This document shows positions 1-9,062 of a stretch of 64,000 nt of DNA, in pieces (the first letter of the stretch is position 1; each line of letters starts with the position of its first letter). The stretch is taken from assembly GCA_041390625.1 (NCBI GenBank), contig JAWKPM010000005.1:62001-126000 (forward strand), written 5' to 3'. The notes under the pieces were generated by a model. It was given only the letters and a program-made list of their open reading frames with translations. It did not search any database and was not told the origin of the DNA. The translations under genes were made by a program, and so were the position numbers. This stretch comes from RBC038 sp041390625 (GTDB taxonomy: Bacteria; Chloroflexota; Dehalococcoidia; UBA2979).

Positions 1-435
1 CGGAAGGGGCGCGAACCGCTTCTGTGTGACGTGCTGAAGGTCTCGCATCACGGCTCGAAGCACGGGGTGAACCTCGAACTGGTAGAGCGCTTCGGGGACA
101 CGGGCGGCGGGCCCTCGACCGGACCTCGGTACCTCGTGAACTCCTCGGCGGACGGCCCGGCCTCGAAGCACGGCTTCCCGCATGCCGTGACGCAGGAGAT
201 CCTGCGCGAGGTGCGGCAGCCGACGGCGAAGTCGGGGGCGCAACGCCTCGACGACCACGCGCTCGGCATCCACTACACCGCCCAGCGCCTCGGGAACGGG
301 GCGGCAGGGTCCGTGGCGGTCGTGCTGAAGGCCGATGGCTCGGTGCCGGATCTGTACCGCTTCGGCGACGAGGTGGACGACGACATCGACCTCGACCAGG
401 CGCGCCTCGTGCGGCGCATCAACGCCTCGCCGTAG
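1..435 (+). CDS. ComEC/Rec2-like metallo-beta-lactamase-fold hydrolase, C-terminal part
   Basis: The reading frame is open to the left edge, so only the last 144 codons are present and the start lies outside the window. The HHGS block in VSHHGSKHG near the beginning is the signature found late in ComEC/Rec2-type and related metallo-beta-lactamase-fold hydrolases, after the main metal site. The rest has no membrane segments, so this may be a soluble member of the family rather than the DNA-uptake channel itself. The main HxHxDH metal motif would lie upstream and cannot be checked. The gene ends in TAG, 16 bases before the next co-directional gene. Confidence 0.6.
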   Translation, partial: RKGREPLLCDVLKVSHHGSKHGVNLELVERFGDTGGGPSTGPRYLVNSSADGPASKHGFPHAVTQEILREVRQPTAKSGAQRLDDHALGIHYTAQRLGNGAAGSVAVVLKADGSVPDLYRFGDEVDDDIDLDQARLVRRINASP

Positions 436-451
436 CGAGCCGGAGCGCTCG

Positions 452-988
452 ATGCTGGCTCTCGTCACGCCGTTCGCACGGCTCTGGCTGCGATTCCTGC
501 GCTACCCGTGGTCGCGCCTCCGTCGAGGCGTGTTCGAGCGCCGATGGGCCGATGCACCGCTGCCTCGCGCGACCTCCATCGAGGACGTGAGCGCGCTCCT
601 GAGCGAGATCGAGTGGGTCGCGGACGGGCCGCTGCACCTCTTCGATGCGGTCAGCCGCCCGGCCTCGACGTGGGCGCGGCGGCGGGATGACTGCGACGGC
701 TTCGCCTCGGTGGCGGCGAGGCTCCTCGAGGGGATGAGCCCGGCCACGAGGCCGGTACTGGTCACGGTGGTGACGTGGCCGCTGGCGAAGTCGCACACGG
801 TGTGTGCGTTTCGCGACCTCGATGACGGCTCGTGGCGGACGTTCGATAACGCGAGGCTGCTTGAGGATCGCTTCGCCTCGGTGGACGACGTCGCGAGGCG
901 CGTCGCGCAGCGAGGCGCGCGCGTGTTGTGCTGGGACGTCGTCGAGCCTCGAGAGCTGCGGCGGCTTCGGTACTCGCGCGACCTCTAA
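452..988 (+). CDS. Transglutaminase-like Cys-His-Asn fold protein (hypothetical)
   Basis: This 178-residue protein has a basic N-terminus and no convincing signal peptide. A cysteine in DDCDGFA (C81), a histidine in KSHTV (H115) and an FDN triplet (residues 131-133) are arranged like the catalytic Cys-His-Asp/Asn of transglutaminase-like or BTLCP-type cysteine proteases. The family call rests on that spacing only. The ATG at 452 has GGAG seven bases upstream. The gene follows the truncated metallohydrolase by 16 bases and may be cotranscribed with it. Its TAA stop overlaps the stop codon of the convergent SDR by four bases. The substrate is unknown. Confidence 0.45.
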   Translation: MLALVTPFARLWLRFLRYPWSRLRRGVFERRWADAPLPRATSIEDVSALLSEIEWVADGPLHLFDAVSRPASTWARRRDDCDGFASVAARLLEGMSPATRPVLVTVVTWPLAKSHTVCAFRDLDDGSWRTFDNARLLEDRFASVDDVARRVAQRGARVLCWDVVEPRELRRLRYSRDL

Positions 989-1737
989 CGCGCGACGAAA
1001 CCGCCGTCGACCGGCATCGCGACGCCGGTCACGAAGGACGCGGCGTTCGAGCACAGGTAGACCACGGTCGAGGCGATCTCCTCGGGACGGCCGAGCCGGC
1101 CGATCGGCTCCATCTGAGTCATCGCGGCCTCGGCGTCCGCGGAGCCGCCCGTGAAGCGGTCGATCATCGGGGTGGCGATCACGCCGGGGCAGACGCAGTT
1201 CACGCGGATGCCCTGCGTCGCGTACTCGAGGGCGGCGGTCTTCGTGATCTGGACGATGCCGCCCTTCGAGGCGGTGTAGGGGGCGATGCCCTCGAAGCCG
1301 ACGAGGCCGGCGACGGAAGCGTTGTTCACGATCGCGCCTCCACCGGCGCGGAGGATGGCCGGGATGGCGTACTTCATGCCGTAGAAGACGCTTGAGAGGT
1401 TCACCTCGATGACGCGGTGCCAGTTCTCGATGCTGGCGTCGGCGGTCGGGGCCTGTGCGCCCTCGATGCCCGCGTTGTTGAAGAGGAAGTCGAGGCGGCC
1501 GAAGCGCTCCTCGGCGGTGGCCATCAAGCGCTCGACCTGCGCGGCATCGGAGACATCGGTCTGCACGAAGGCGGCGGCTCCGCCGGCCGCCTCGATCTCG
1601 CTCGCGACGGACGCGCCGTCCTCGATGTCGGCGACCACGACGGATGCACCTTCACGAGCGAAGGCCAGCGCCGTCGCACGACCGATGCCGTTCGCTGCGC
1701 CCGTGACGACCGCCACTCGCCCCTCGAACTCAGCCAT
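985..1737 (-). CDS. SDR family NAD(P)-dependent oxidoreductase
   Basis: This is a classical short-chain dehydrogenase/reductase of 250 residues. It has the cofactor-binding glycine motif TGAANGIG near the N-terminus, an NNAG motif, and a catalytic YTASK (YxxxK) preceded by the active-site serine. The C-terminal VTGVAMPVDGG is typical of SDRs that oxidise or reduce secondary alcohols and ketones. The start at 1737 was chosen because GGAGG lies six bases upstream; a longer in-frame form to 1776 lacks such a site. The substrate cannot be told from sequence. The stop overlaps that of the convergent upstream gene. Confidence 0.9.
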   Translation of the reverse strand: MAEFEGRVAVVTGAANGIGRATALAFAREGASVVVADIEDGASVASEIEAAGGAAAFVQTDVSDAAQVERLMATAEERFGRLDFLFNNAGIEGAQAPTADASIENWHRVIEVNLSSVFYGMKYAIPAILRAGGGAIVNNASVAGLVGFEGIAPYTASKGGIVQITKTAALEYATQGIRVNCVCPGVIATPMIDRFTGGSADAEAAMTQMEPIGRLGRPEEIASTVVYLCSNAASFVTGVAMPVDGGFVAR

Positions 1738-1857
1738 CCCCGCCTCCTCCGCCGTGTGCCGTGCTCGTGTTGGCATCGTCCCGAGGCCTGGGCGAGCGAG
1801 GGAGAGCCTCCCGTGAGGCCTCGATGGGACCTTCGGGCAAGGGGCGTGGGGCCAGGG

Positions 1858-2925
1858 CTAACCGGTGAGGTCGAGGGCGAACGTGCCGACGAGGGAGACG
1901 ATGATCATGAAGCTCATGGCGGCGAGGATGGTCGCGGCCACGCGCGGACCGACGCTGCGCACCTTCTTCAGATCCACCCCGAGCCCGAGCCCGACCATCG
2001 CGGCGATGAAGAGCAGCTTGCTCACCGTCTTCGCGTCGTCGCCGAGCGCCTCGGAAATCACGCCGGAGCTGCGGAGCGCGGCGAGCAGCAGGAAGCCGGC
2101 GACGAACCACGGGACGTACATGCGGAGCTGGCGCGCGAGCGTGGGGGTCGCACCGTCCTCGTGGGCGCTCGAGTCTCGGTGGAGCAGGCCGAGCACGATG
2201 ATCATCGGTCCGAGGAAGAGCACGCGGACGAGCTTCACGAGGGTGGCGACCTGCCCGGACAGGCTGGAGACCGCGAAGGAGGCCGCCACCACCTGAGGGA
2301 CGGCGTACACGGAGATGCCGGCGACGACGCCGTACTGGTAGTGCGTCAGGTCGAGGCCCGGGACGAGCAGCGGCAGCAGCAGGATCTGGCCGACGCCCAT
2401 GACCGCGCTGATGCCGATGGCGGCCGCCACCTCGTCGGGCGTGGCGCGGATGGCGGGCGCGACGGCAGCGACGGCGGAGTTGCCGCAGATCGAGTTGCCG
2501 ACGCCGACCAGCACGGAGAGCCTCGATGGCAGTCCCAGCAATCGATGGCCCACGAGCCAGGCGAACGTGAGACCTCCGACGACCGAGAACGTGATCAGCA
2601 GGAAGAGCGTGAGCCCGGCATCGACGATCTGGCCGACATCGACGCTCGCACCGAGAAGCAGGACCGAGAGCTCGAGCACTTGCTTTGAGGCGTAGCGCGC
2701 CCCGGCATCGATGCTCGCGGGGAGCGCGACGGTGTTGCGCAGCACGATGCCGGCGATGACCGCGATGACCAGGCCATCGACGACGGCGTGGTCGACGATG
2801 CCCGCCTCGACCTCGGCGGCCGCCCAGGCGAAGGCGGCCACGGCGGCCACCAGCGCGAGGCCGGGGCCCTGGCGGCCCAGCCACGCGTTCGCGCCGGCGG
2901 GGGTGGGCAGGTTCGCCGTCGTCAT
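1858..2925 (-). CDS. YeiH/UPF0324 family putative sulfate exporter-type membrane protein
   Basis: This integral membrane protein of about 355 residues has roughly ten hydrophobic segments. The motif GNSICGNSAVAA followed later by YAVPQVVAASF is characteristic of the YeiH/UPF0324 (Cons_hypoth698) family. That family is annotated as putative sulfate exporters, but its substrate is poorly established. Length matches the family. An ATG at 2925 has AGAGG nine bases upstream and is preferred over a GTG at 2934 that would overlap the site. The gene is divergent from the zinc metallopeptidase gene, with a 114-base shared upstream region. Confidence 0.85.
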   Translation of the reverse strand: MTTANLPTPAGANAWLGRQGPGLALVAAVAAFAWAAAEVEAGIVDHAVVDGLVIAVIAGIVLRNTVALPASIDAGARYASKQVLELSVLLLGASVDVGQIVDAGLTLFLLITFSVVGGLTFAWLVGHRLLGLPSRLSVLVGVGNSICGNSAVAAVAPAIRATPDEVAAAIGISAVMGVGQILLLPLLVPGLDLTHYQYGVVAGISVYAVPQVVAASFAVSSLSGQVATLVKLVRVLFLGPMIIVLGLLHRDSSAHEDGATPTLARQLRMYVPWFVAGFLLLAALRSSGVISEALGDDAKTVSKLLFIAAMVGLGLGVDLKKVRSVGPRVAATILAAMSFMIIVSLVGTFALDLTG

Positions 2926-3039
2926 TTCGAACACCTCTAGATTTCGCCGCGCATCGCCCCTCCAGCGCGACGGGCGCTAGGGTACTCGTCTGACTCTCGC
3001 GGGTCACACGAAGGCGCGTAGCGACGAGGATGACCGTTC

Positions 3040-3948
3040 ATGCGCTTCGATGACGATGCCAAGCTCGACACTTCGCAAATCGACGACCAGCGCGGACGGC
3101 GCATCCGGCGCGGCGGCATGGCCGTCGGCGGCGGTGGCGGGCTCATCGGCCTGCTGCTCATCCTCGCGGTCGCGCTCACCGGCGGGGATCCGAGCTCGGT
3201 GTCGGGCCTCGATGGAGGGCTCGAAGACCTGCTGGGCACGCAGGCGGGCGGCACCCTCGAGGCCCCGCCGTCGAGCCTCGCGACGGACTGCGAGACGGGG
3301 GCGGACGCGAACGCGCGCGAGGACTGCCGCATCGTGGCGGTCGTGAACAGCGTGCAGGTGTGGTGGGATGGCGAATTCGCACGTCGAGGCGGGCAGTACC
3401 CCCTCGCCCGGACGCAGTTCTTCACGGAGGCGACGAACACCGGCTGTGGGCAGGCGACCTCGGCGGTCGGGCCGTTCTACTGCCCACCGGACCAGATGGT
3501 CTACATCGACCTCGGCTTCTTCGAGGAGCTGCGCACGCGGTTCGGGGCGCAGGGCGGTCCGTTCGCGCAGTCGTACATCATCGCTCACGAGTACGGGCAC
3601 CACGTACAGAACGTGCTCGGCATCCTGGGGCAGATCGGGGGCGATCGGGAGGGTCCGGAGAGCGCGGCCGTCCGCAGTGAGCTGCAGGCCGACTGCCTCG
3701 CGGGGGTGTGGGCGAATCACGCCGTCGAGACAGGGTTCATCGAGTCGCTCAGCGCGGCCGCGATCGCAGATGGCCTCGATGCCGCGGCGGCCGTCGGCGA
3801 CGACCGCATCCAGCGCGAGTTCCAGGGACGCGTCACGCCCGAGACCTGGACGCACGGCTCCTCGGAGCAGCGGCAGCGCTGGTTCCTCACGGGGTACGAG
3901 ACGGGCGACCTCGACTCGTGCGACACGTTCTCGGCGGACAGGCTCTAG
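3040..3948 (+). CDS. YpfJ-like neutral zinc metallopeptidase
   Basis: This 302-residue protein starts with a charged segment and a glycine-rich stretch leading into one membrane helix (about residues 27-47), so the catalytic part is likely extracytoplasmic. The zinc-binding HEYGHH motif is at H183-H188. The following sequence (ELQADCLAGVWA) provides the usual further family signature of PF04228 neutral zinc metallopeptidases (YpfJ). Length and layout fit the family. Substrates are not known. It is divergent from the UPF0324 transporter and precedes the alpha/beta hydrolase by 69 bases. Confidence 0.88.
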   Translation: MRFDDDAKLDTSQIDDQRGRRIRRGGMAVGGGGGLIGLLLILAVALTGGDPSSVSGLDGGLEDLLGTQAGGTLEAPPSSLATDCETGADANAREDCRIVAVVNSVQVWWDGEFARRGGQYPLARTQFFTEATNTGCGQATSAVGPFYCPPDQMVYIDLGFFEELRTRFGAQGGPFAQSYIIAHEYGHHVQNVLGILGQIGGDREGPESAAVRSELQADCLAGVWANHAVETGFIESLSAAAIADGLDAAAAVGDDRIQREFQGRVTPETWTHGSSEQRQRWFLTGYETGDLDSCDTFSADRL

Positions 3949-4017
3949 CGGCACCTCGTACCATGCGCCCTCGATGGCCCGCGGGAGCGCGGGCTCGCGC
4001 ATCGAGGGGGGACCGCC

Positions 4018-4797
4018 ATGCCGCTGGCCGCGGTGAACGACATCCAGCTGTACTACGAGGAGGCCGGCGAGGGCCCGGCCATCGTGTTCCTGCACGGGGC
4101 GGGCGGGAACCACATCTCGTGGTGGAACCAGGTCCCGGTCTTCTCCGACCGCTACCGCGTCGTGACCATCGACCATCGGGGGTTCGGGCAGTCGACTGAC
4201 CCGTCCGGCGCGGGATCGACGCGATTCGCGGACGACCTCGAGGCGCTGCTCGACCACCTCGGGATCGAGCGTGCGGCGCTCGTCGCACAGTCGATGGGCG
4301 GACGCACGGCCTCGGAGGTCGCGCTCCGCAGCCCGCAGCGCATTTGGGCACTGGTCATGTGCGACACGCTCGGATCGTTCGTGTGGAGCGACCTCGAGCC
4401 GCGCCGCCAGCAGCTGCGCGAGGAGCGCCTCGCGAAGGCGGGTGAGGGCGGTGTGATCCTGCGCGGCTACATGGCGCCGAGCTTCATCATCGGCGAGCCG
4501 GCGAAAACTTACCTCTACCAGGTGGTGCAGGGGCTCAACCCGCCTCGAGGAGCGACCGTGCCCTCGACGCCGGCGACGAAAGAGCAGCTCGCGGCGCTGA
4601 CGATGCCGACGATGTTCATCGTGGGTGACGAGGACCCGGTGGTAGCGCCCGAGATCGTGCAGACCGTGCGCGCCGAGATCCCCGGCGCGGAGTACCGCGA
4701 GTTCGCGGGATCCGGGCACTCGGTGTACTGGGAGCAGCCGCAGGCGTTCAACGAGGCGCTGGCGCCGTTCCTCGACCAGCACGCCCCGCGACGCTGA
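4018..4797 (+). CDS. Alpha/beta-fold hydrolase
   Basis: This 259-residue protein has the order of an alpha/beta hydrolase. The oxyanion-hole region HGAGG is near residue 27, the nucleophile elbow AQSMGG has S92, an acidic residue sits in VGDEDPVV, and a late catalytic histidine is in GSGHSVYW. A strong GAGGGGGG site stands six bases before the ATG. It is probably cytoplasmic because no signal peptide is visible. Esterase, lactonase or C-C hydrolase activity are all possible. The next gene (YqgE) follows after 32 bases on the same strand. Confidence 0.85.
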   Translation: MPLAAVNDIQLYYEEAGEGPAIVFLHGAGGNHISWWNQVPVFSDRYRVVTIDHRGFGQSTDPSGAGSTRFADDLEALLDHLGIERAALVAQSMGGRTASEVALRSPQRIWALVMCDTLGSFVWSDLEPRRQQLREERLAKAGEGGVILRGYMAPSFIIGEPAKTYLYQVVQGLNPPRGATVPSTPATKEQLAALTMPTMFIVGDEDPVVAPEIVQTVRAEIPGAEYREFAGSGHSVYWEQPQAFNEALAPFLDQHAPRR

Positions 4798-4829
4798 TCG
4801 CAGGACCTCGAGGCCGGAGCGGAGTATCG

Positions 4830-5384
4830 ATGGAGTGGCTGACCGGACGCCTGCTGGTGGCCAGCCCGCTGCTCCTCGATCCGAACTTTCACCGCACGGT
4901 GGCGCTGATGTGCGCCCACGACGAGCATGGCGCGTTCGGCCTCGTGCTGAACCGACCGCTCGGCTTCGCCCTGCCTCCTGAGCTGGGAGCGTGGGCGCCT
5001 CGAGTGGGCGAGCCTGCGACGGTGTTCCACGGCGGGCCCGTCGCGCCCGAACAGGTGCTCGCGCTGGGGCGGCTCGTCGAGGGCGCACCGCCGCCCGAGG
5101 GGTGGACGCGCGTCCTCGGACGGGTGGGGCTGCTCGACCTCGGGCGTGAGGACCTCGCGGACCACCCCTCGATCGAAGCGGTGCGGCTGTTCGCGGGGCA
5201 CGCCGGCTGGGGCGGCGGTCAACTCGAAGGCGAGATCGGCGGTGAGGCGTGGTTCGTCGTCGAGGCGCGCGAGGGCGACGTCTTCACGGCCTCGACGGAG
5301 CGGATGTGGAACGACGTGCTCGGGCGGCAGCCGTCGCGACTGGCGCTCTTCGAGCACTTTCCACCAGATGTCGCACTGAACTGA
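4830..5384 (+). CDS. YqgE/AlgH family protein
   Basis: This 184-residue protein opens with the family hallmark LLVASPLLLDPNF, followed by GLVLNRPLG. It continues with the FHGGPV and GWGGGQLEGE motifs of the YqgE/AlgH (UPF0301) family. No catalytic activity is established for the family; in Pseudomonas it was linked to alginate regulation. Length matches the usual 180-190 residues. It lies in a same-strand run after the hydrolase and about 96 bases before the molybdenum hydroxylase genes. Confidence 0.9.
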   Translation: MEWLTGRLLVASPLLLDPNFHRTVALMCAHDEHGAFGLVLNRPLGFALPPELGAWAPRVGEPATVFHGGPVAPEQVLALGRLVEGAPPPEGWTRVLGRVGLLDLGREDLADHPSIEAVRLFAGHAGWGGGQLEGEIGGEAWFVVEAREGDVFTASTERMWNDVLGRQPSRLALFEHFPPDVALN

Positions 5385-5480
5385 CGGGAACTGACGCGTC
5401 CGAGCGCTCGCGGGACCGCGACCAGCGTGGATAATGGGCGCTCCGAAGCCGGCGCTGTGTTCCTCGGAAGGCGGGAGTGC

Positions 5481-7730
5481 GTGGCGGACCCATTCGTCCT
5501 CGGACGGCCCACTCCTCGCGTCGAAGGCGTCGAGAAGGTCACCGGCGCGGCGCGCTACGCCGGTGACGTGAAGCTGCCGGGGATGCTGCACGGTGCGCTT
5601 CTGCACTCCTCGAGACCGTACGCGCGCCTCGTGAGTGTCGACACCTCGGCGGCTCGCGATTTGCCGGGAGTGCGCGCGGTGATCACCGGGGAGGATGTTG
5701 GGCAGCACCTCTACGGACGGCGCATCAAGGACATGCCGGTGCTCGCGCGGGGCTTCGTGCGGTACGCCGGCGAGCGCATCGCTGCCGTCGCGGCCGACAG
5801 CGAGGACATCGCGCGCCGCGCGGTCGATCTCATCGAGGTGGAATACGAGGACCTCGAGCCCGTCTTCGACATCGAGGAGGCGCTCACCGACGGCGCGCCG
5901 CTCCTCCATCCGAACCACGGCGACTACCCCGGCGCACGAGCGCAGGAGACGCCCTCGAACGCGTACATGTGGAGCGTGAACGACCGAGGCGACCTCGATG
6001 CCGGGTTCGCCGAGGCAGACCTCGTCATCGAGCACACCTATCGCACCGAGCGGGTGCACCAGGCGTACCTCGAGCCGCACATTGCCCTCGTGTCCCTCGA
6101 GGGCGGGCGGGTGCACGTCTGGACGACGACGAAAGCACCGCAGTCGATTCGCGACGCACTGGCGTTCACAGTCGACGTGCCGCGCGAGGACATCGTGCTG
6201 CACCACTCGCACATCGGCGGCGACTTCGGCGGGAAGGGCACGCCCCTCAACCTGCCGATCGCGTACTTCCTCGCGCAGGCGGCGGGCGCACCGGTGCGCC
6301 TGGCGGCGGACTACATCCAGGAGCTGATGGCGGGGAACCCAAGGCACGCTACATTGACCACGCTGCGGACCGGCGTGAAGCGCGACGGCACGATCACGGC
6401 GCACCACGCGCGGTTCCGAGTGAATTGCGGCGCGTACGCGGCGTACAAGCCGAACGGCGTCATCGGCGGCGCGCAGCGCGCGGCCGGTCCGTATCGCATC
6501 CCGAACACGCGCATCGAGTCGATTCAGGTGTACACGAACACGGTCCCGGGCGGACACATGCGCGCGCCGGGCTCGCCGCAGGCCGTCTTCGCCCTCGAGA
6601 GCCACCTCGACGAGGTTGCTCGCGAGCTCGGCCTCGACCCGCTTGAGTTCCGCGAGCGGAACCTGGTGCGCGAGGGCGACGAAACCGCCTGGGGCGACCG
6701 CCTCGAGCATCTGAAGGCGCACGAGACCCTCGATGCCGCGATCGACACGAGTAGGTACCGCGCGAGCGCCTCGGAAGGGCGCGGGCGGAAGGTCGGGCGG
6801 GGGATCGCGGTCGGCGACCACGGCTCGGGTGGCGGCATCGGCAACGCGGAGGTGCGCCTGCACCCGGGCGGCGCGGTCACCCTCGGTACGCCCATCTTCG
6901 ACCAGGGGAGCGGGACCTACACCACGCTACAGCAGGTCGTTGCCGAGGAGCTGCACGTTCCGACCTCGAGGATCACGCTCGAGATCTGGGACACCGACGA
7001 GACCGACGACGACTCGGGCATCGGAGGCAGCCGGGCGACGCGCGTGAACACGCGGACGGCCCATGAGGCCGCCCTCGAGGCGCGCGCAGCGTTGGTCAGG
7101 CTGGTTGCGGAGCGCCTCGATGTCGCGGAGGACACGATCGCCCTCGAGGGGGACGAGGTCCGCATCGAGGGCGACGGGGGCCGCGTCGAGCGCTGGCCGG
7201 AGCTGCTCTCGAGGTGGGAGGAGACGGCCGTCGGACGGGCTCGCGTGGAAGATCGGGAGGCGATTCGCCTCACCGGCTTCGTCGCGCAGGTCGCTGAGGT
7301 CGCCGTCGACGAGGAGACGGGTGAGATCGAGGTCCTCGGGATCACGACGGCGCACGATGTCGGACGGGTGCTGAACCCGATCGGGCACCAGGGGCAGATC
7401 AACGGCGGGGTCGTGCAGGGGCTCGGATACGCGCTGATGGAACACCTCGGGGTCGAGGACGGGCGGGTAACCACGCTCTCCTTCGGCGACTACAAGATCC
7501 CCTCGACGGCCGACCTGCCACCGCTGCGAACCGCCCTCGTGGAGGGCGAGGAAGGCATCGGGCCCTACCGCATCAAGGGCATCGGCGAGACGCCTAACGT
7601 GCCGGTCGCAGCGGCGATCGCCAACGCGGTCGAGGATGCCGTCGGCGTCCGCATTCGAGACCTGCCCATCACAGCCGAGAAGGTCTATCGAGCGCTCCAG
7701 GCGCAGCGCGAGCGCGAAGGGCAGGCGTAG
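5481..7730 (+). CDS. Xanthine dehydrogenase family molybdopterin-binding large subunit
   Basis: This is the catalytic molybdopterin subunit (about 749 residues) of a xanthine oxidase-family hydroxylase. It carries FGGKG near residue 249, HMRAPGSPQAVFA near residue 357 and the catalytic-glutamate motif KGIGETP near residue 700. The AYxCSFR loop of form I CO dehydrogenase is absent, so CO oxidation is unlikely. Hydroxylation of an N-heterocycle, aldehyde or aromatic CoA ester is more plausible. The GTG at 5481 follows a GGCGGGAG site; an upstream GTG at 5427 has none. The small 2Fe-2S subunit starts one base after its stop, giving the order large-small-medium. Confidence 0.9.
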   Translation: MADPFVLGRPTPRVEGVEKVTGAARYAGDVKLPGMLHGALLHSSRPYARLVSVDTSAARDLPGVRAVITGEDVGQHLYGRRIKDMPVLARGFVRYAGERIAAVAADSEDIARRAVDLIEVEYEDLEPVFDIEEALTDGAPLLHPNHGDYPGARAQETPSNAYMWSVNDRGDLDAGFAEADLVIEHTYRTERVHQAYLEPHIALVSLEGGRVHVWTTTKAPQSIRDALAFTVDVPREDIVLHHSHIGGDFGGKGTPLNLPIAYFLAQAAGAPVRLAADYIQELMAGNPRHATLTTLRTGVKRDGTITAHHARFRVNCGAYAAYKPNGVIGGAQRAAGPYRIPNTRIESIQVYTNTVPGGHMRAPGSPQAVFALESHLDEVARELGLDPLEFRERNLVREGDETAWGDRLEHLKAHETLDAAIDTSRYRASASEGRGRKVGRGIAVGDHGSGGGIGNAEVRLHPGGAVTLGTPIFDQGSGTYTTLQQVVAEELHVPTSRITLEIWDTDETDDDSGIGGSRATRVNTRTAHEAALEARAALVRLVAERLDVAEDTIALEGDEVRIEGDGGRVERWPELLSRWEETAVGRARVEDREAIRLTGFVAQVAEVAVDEETGEIEVLGITTAHDVGRVLNPIGHQGQINGGVVQGLGYALMEHLGVEDGRVTTLSFGDYKIPSTADLPPLRTALVEGEEGIGPYRIKGIGETPNVPVAAAIANAVEDAVGVRIRDLPITAEKVYRALQAQREREGQA

Positions 7731-7731
7731 G

Positions 7732-8190
7732 GTGCGGCTGACCGTGAACGGACAGTCCACGGAGGTCGATGCGCCGGCGAACCGGCTGCTGGTCGACCTG
7801 CTGCGCGACGACCTCGGACTCACGGGGACGAAGGAGGCGTGCAGCGTCGGCGTGTGCGGCGCCTGCACCGTGCTCCTCGATGGGGCGCCCGTGGCCTCGT
7901 GCCTGATGCTGGCGGCGCAGGTCGAGGGGCGCGAGGTGACGACGATCGAGGGACTGGCCTCGACGGAGCGCTTGCACCCGCTGCAAGAGGCCTTCATCGA
8001 GCACGGCGGATTCCAGTGCGGCATCTGCACGCCGGGGCAGGTCGTGGCGGCGAAGGCGCTGCTCGACTCGAACCCCGCGCCGACCGCCGAGGACGTGCGC
8101 GAGTGGATGACCGGCAACCTCTGCCGGTGCACGGGCTACTACCAGATCATCGAAGCGATCATGGCGGCGGCGGGCTCGCCCGATGCATGA
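7732..8190 (+). CDS. 2Fe-2S small subunit of the molybdenum hydroxylase
   Basis: This 152-residue electron-transfer subunit contains both expected clusters. A plant-type ferredoxin site is built from C37, C42, C45 and C57. A helical-domain site has C96 and C99 in QCGICTPG and C131 and C133 in LCRCTGYY. It would pass electrons from the molybdenum centre to the FAD subunit. The GTG start at 7732 lies one base after the large-subunit stop, and a longer in-frame extension would overlap that gene heavily. The FAD subunit begins inside its last codons with an 8-base overlap, so the three are translationally linked. Confidence 0.92.
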   Translation: MRLTVNGQSTEVDAPANRLLVDLLRDDLGLTGTKEACSVGVCGACTVLLDGAPVASCLMLAAQVEGREVTTIEGLASTERLHPLQEAFIEHGGFQCGICTPGQVVAAKALLDSNPAPTAEDVREWMTGNLCRCTGYYQIIEAIMAAAGSPDA

Positions 8191-9055
8191 CTTCGCGATG
8201 CACCAGCCCTCGACACTGGCCGAGGCGCTCGCACTCCTCGATGAGCACGGGTACGATGCCCGACCGATCGCGGGCGGCACCGCGCTCGTGCTGCTGATGA
8301 AGCAGTCTCTGGCACTGCCGGAGCACCTCGTGAACCTCGATGCGGTCGCGGATGCCGACGGGCTGCGCGGCGTGCGCCTGGAGGCGGACGGGCTGCACAT
8401 CGGTGCGCTGACGCGGCATCGGGAGGTGGAGACCTCGGCGGTGGTGCGGGAGTTCGCGCCGCTGCTGGCGGACGTGTACGCGCGGGTCGCCACGGTTCGG
8501 ATTCGGAACGCGGCCACGGTGGGCGGCGGCCTCGCACACGCGGACCCCTCGCAGGACCCGCCCGCAGCGCTGCTGGCACTCGATGCGCGGGTCGAAGTGG
8601 CCTCGACGGGCGGAACACGGACGCTGCCCCTCGAGGAGCTCTTCGTCGACTACTACGAGAGCGCGCTCGAGCCGGGCGAGCTGATCACCGAGTTCGTCGT
8701 CCCGCGGCCGGCCTGGGGATCGCGTGGCGCGTACCTGAAGTTCCTCCCTCGGACAGAGGACGACTACGCCACGGTCGCCGCTGCCGCCCTCGGACGCATC
8801 GAGGGCGGCGTGTGCCGCGACGTACGCGTCGGCCTGATCGCGGTCGGACCGACGCCGGTCCGAGCTCGGGCCGTCGAGGAGGCGCTCGAGGGGGAGGCGG
8901 CCAGCCTCGAAGCGGTGCGCCGGGCCTCGGAGGCCGTCGTGGACGTAGTTGACCCGCTCGACGACGTGCGCGGATCGGCGGCGTACAAGCGCGACATGGC
9001 TGTCGTCTTCACGCGTCGCGCCCTCGAGCGGGCGCTCGGGCTGGCGGCGTCGTGA
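8183..9055 (+). CDS. FAD-binding medium subunit of the molybdenum hydroxylase
   Basis: This 290-residue protein matches the FAD-binding subunit of xanthine dehydrogenase/CO dehydrogenase-type enzymes. It has the flavin pyrophosphate motif PIAGGTAL near the N-terminus and the second FAD motif RNAATVGGGLAHADPSQDPP in the middle. It accepts electrons from the 2Fe-2S subunit and passes them to a quinone, NAD or oxygen. The C-terminal CO_deh_flav_C-like domain is present, so the protein is full length. It overlaps the small-subunit gene by eight bases and is followed seven bases later by a CoxG-like gene. Confidence 0.92.
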   Translation: MHDFAMHQPSTLAEALALLDEHGYDARPIAGGTALVLLMKQSLALPEHLVNLDAVADADGLRGVRLEADGLHIGALTRHREVETSAVVREFAPLLADVYARVATVRIRNAATVGGGLAHADPSQDPPAALLALDARVEVASTGGTRTLPLEELFVDYYESALEPGELITEFVVPRPAWGSRGAYLKFLPRTEDDYATVAAAALGRIEGGVCRDVRVGLIAVGPTPVRARAVEEALEGEAASLEAVRRASEAVVDVVDPLDDVRGSAAYKRDMAVVFTRRALERALGLAAS

Positions 9056-9062
9056 GGTCCTC

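Noticed and set aside
1806..1819. GCCTC/GAGGC hairpin downstream of the UPF0324 gene
   Set aside because: Only five base pairs and no T-rich tail; such repeats arise easily from the abundant CCTCG word.
3004..5088. Long minus-strand open frame of about 690 codons opposite the metallopeptidase, hydrolase and YqgE genes
   Set aside because: It is antisense to three well-supported genes, is extremely rich in arginine and has no family motif; this is normal shadow coding at high GC.
4515..6863. Minus-strand open frame of about 780 codons
   Set aside because: It is antisense to the hydrolase, YqgE and molybdenum hydroxylase genes, with Arg/His-rich translation and no recognisable domain.
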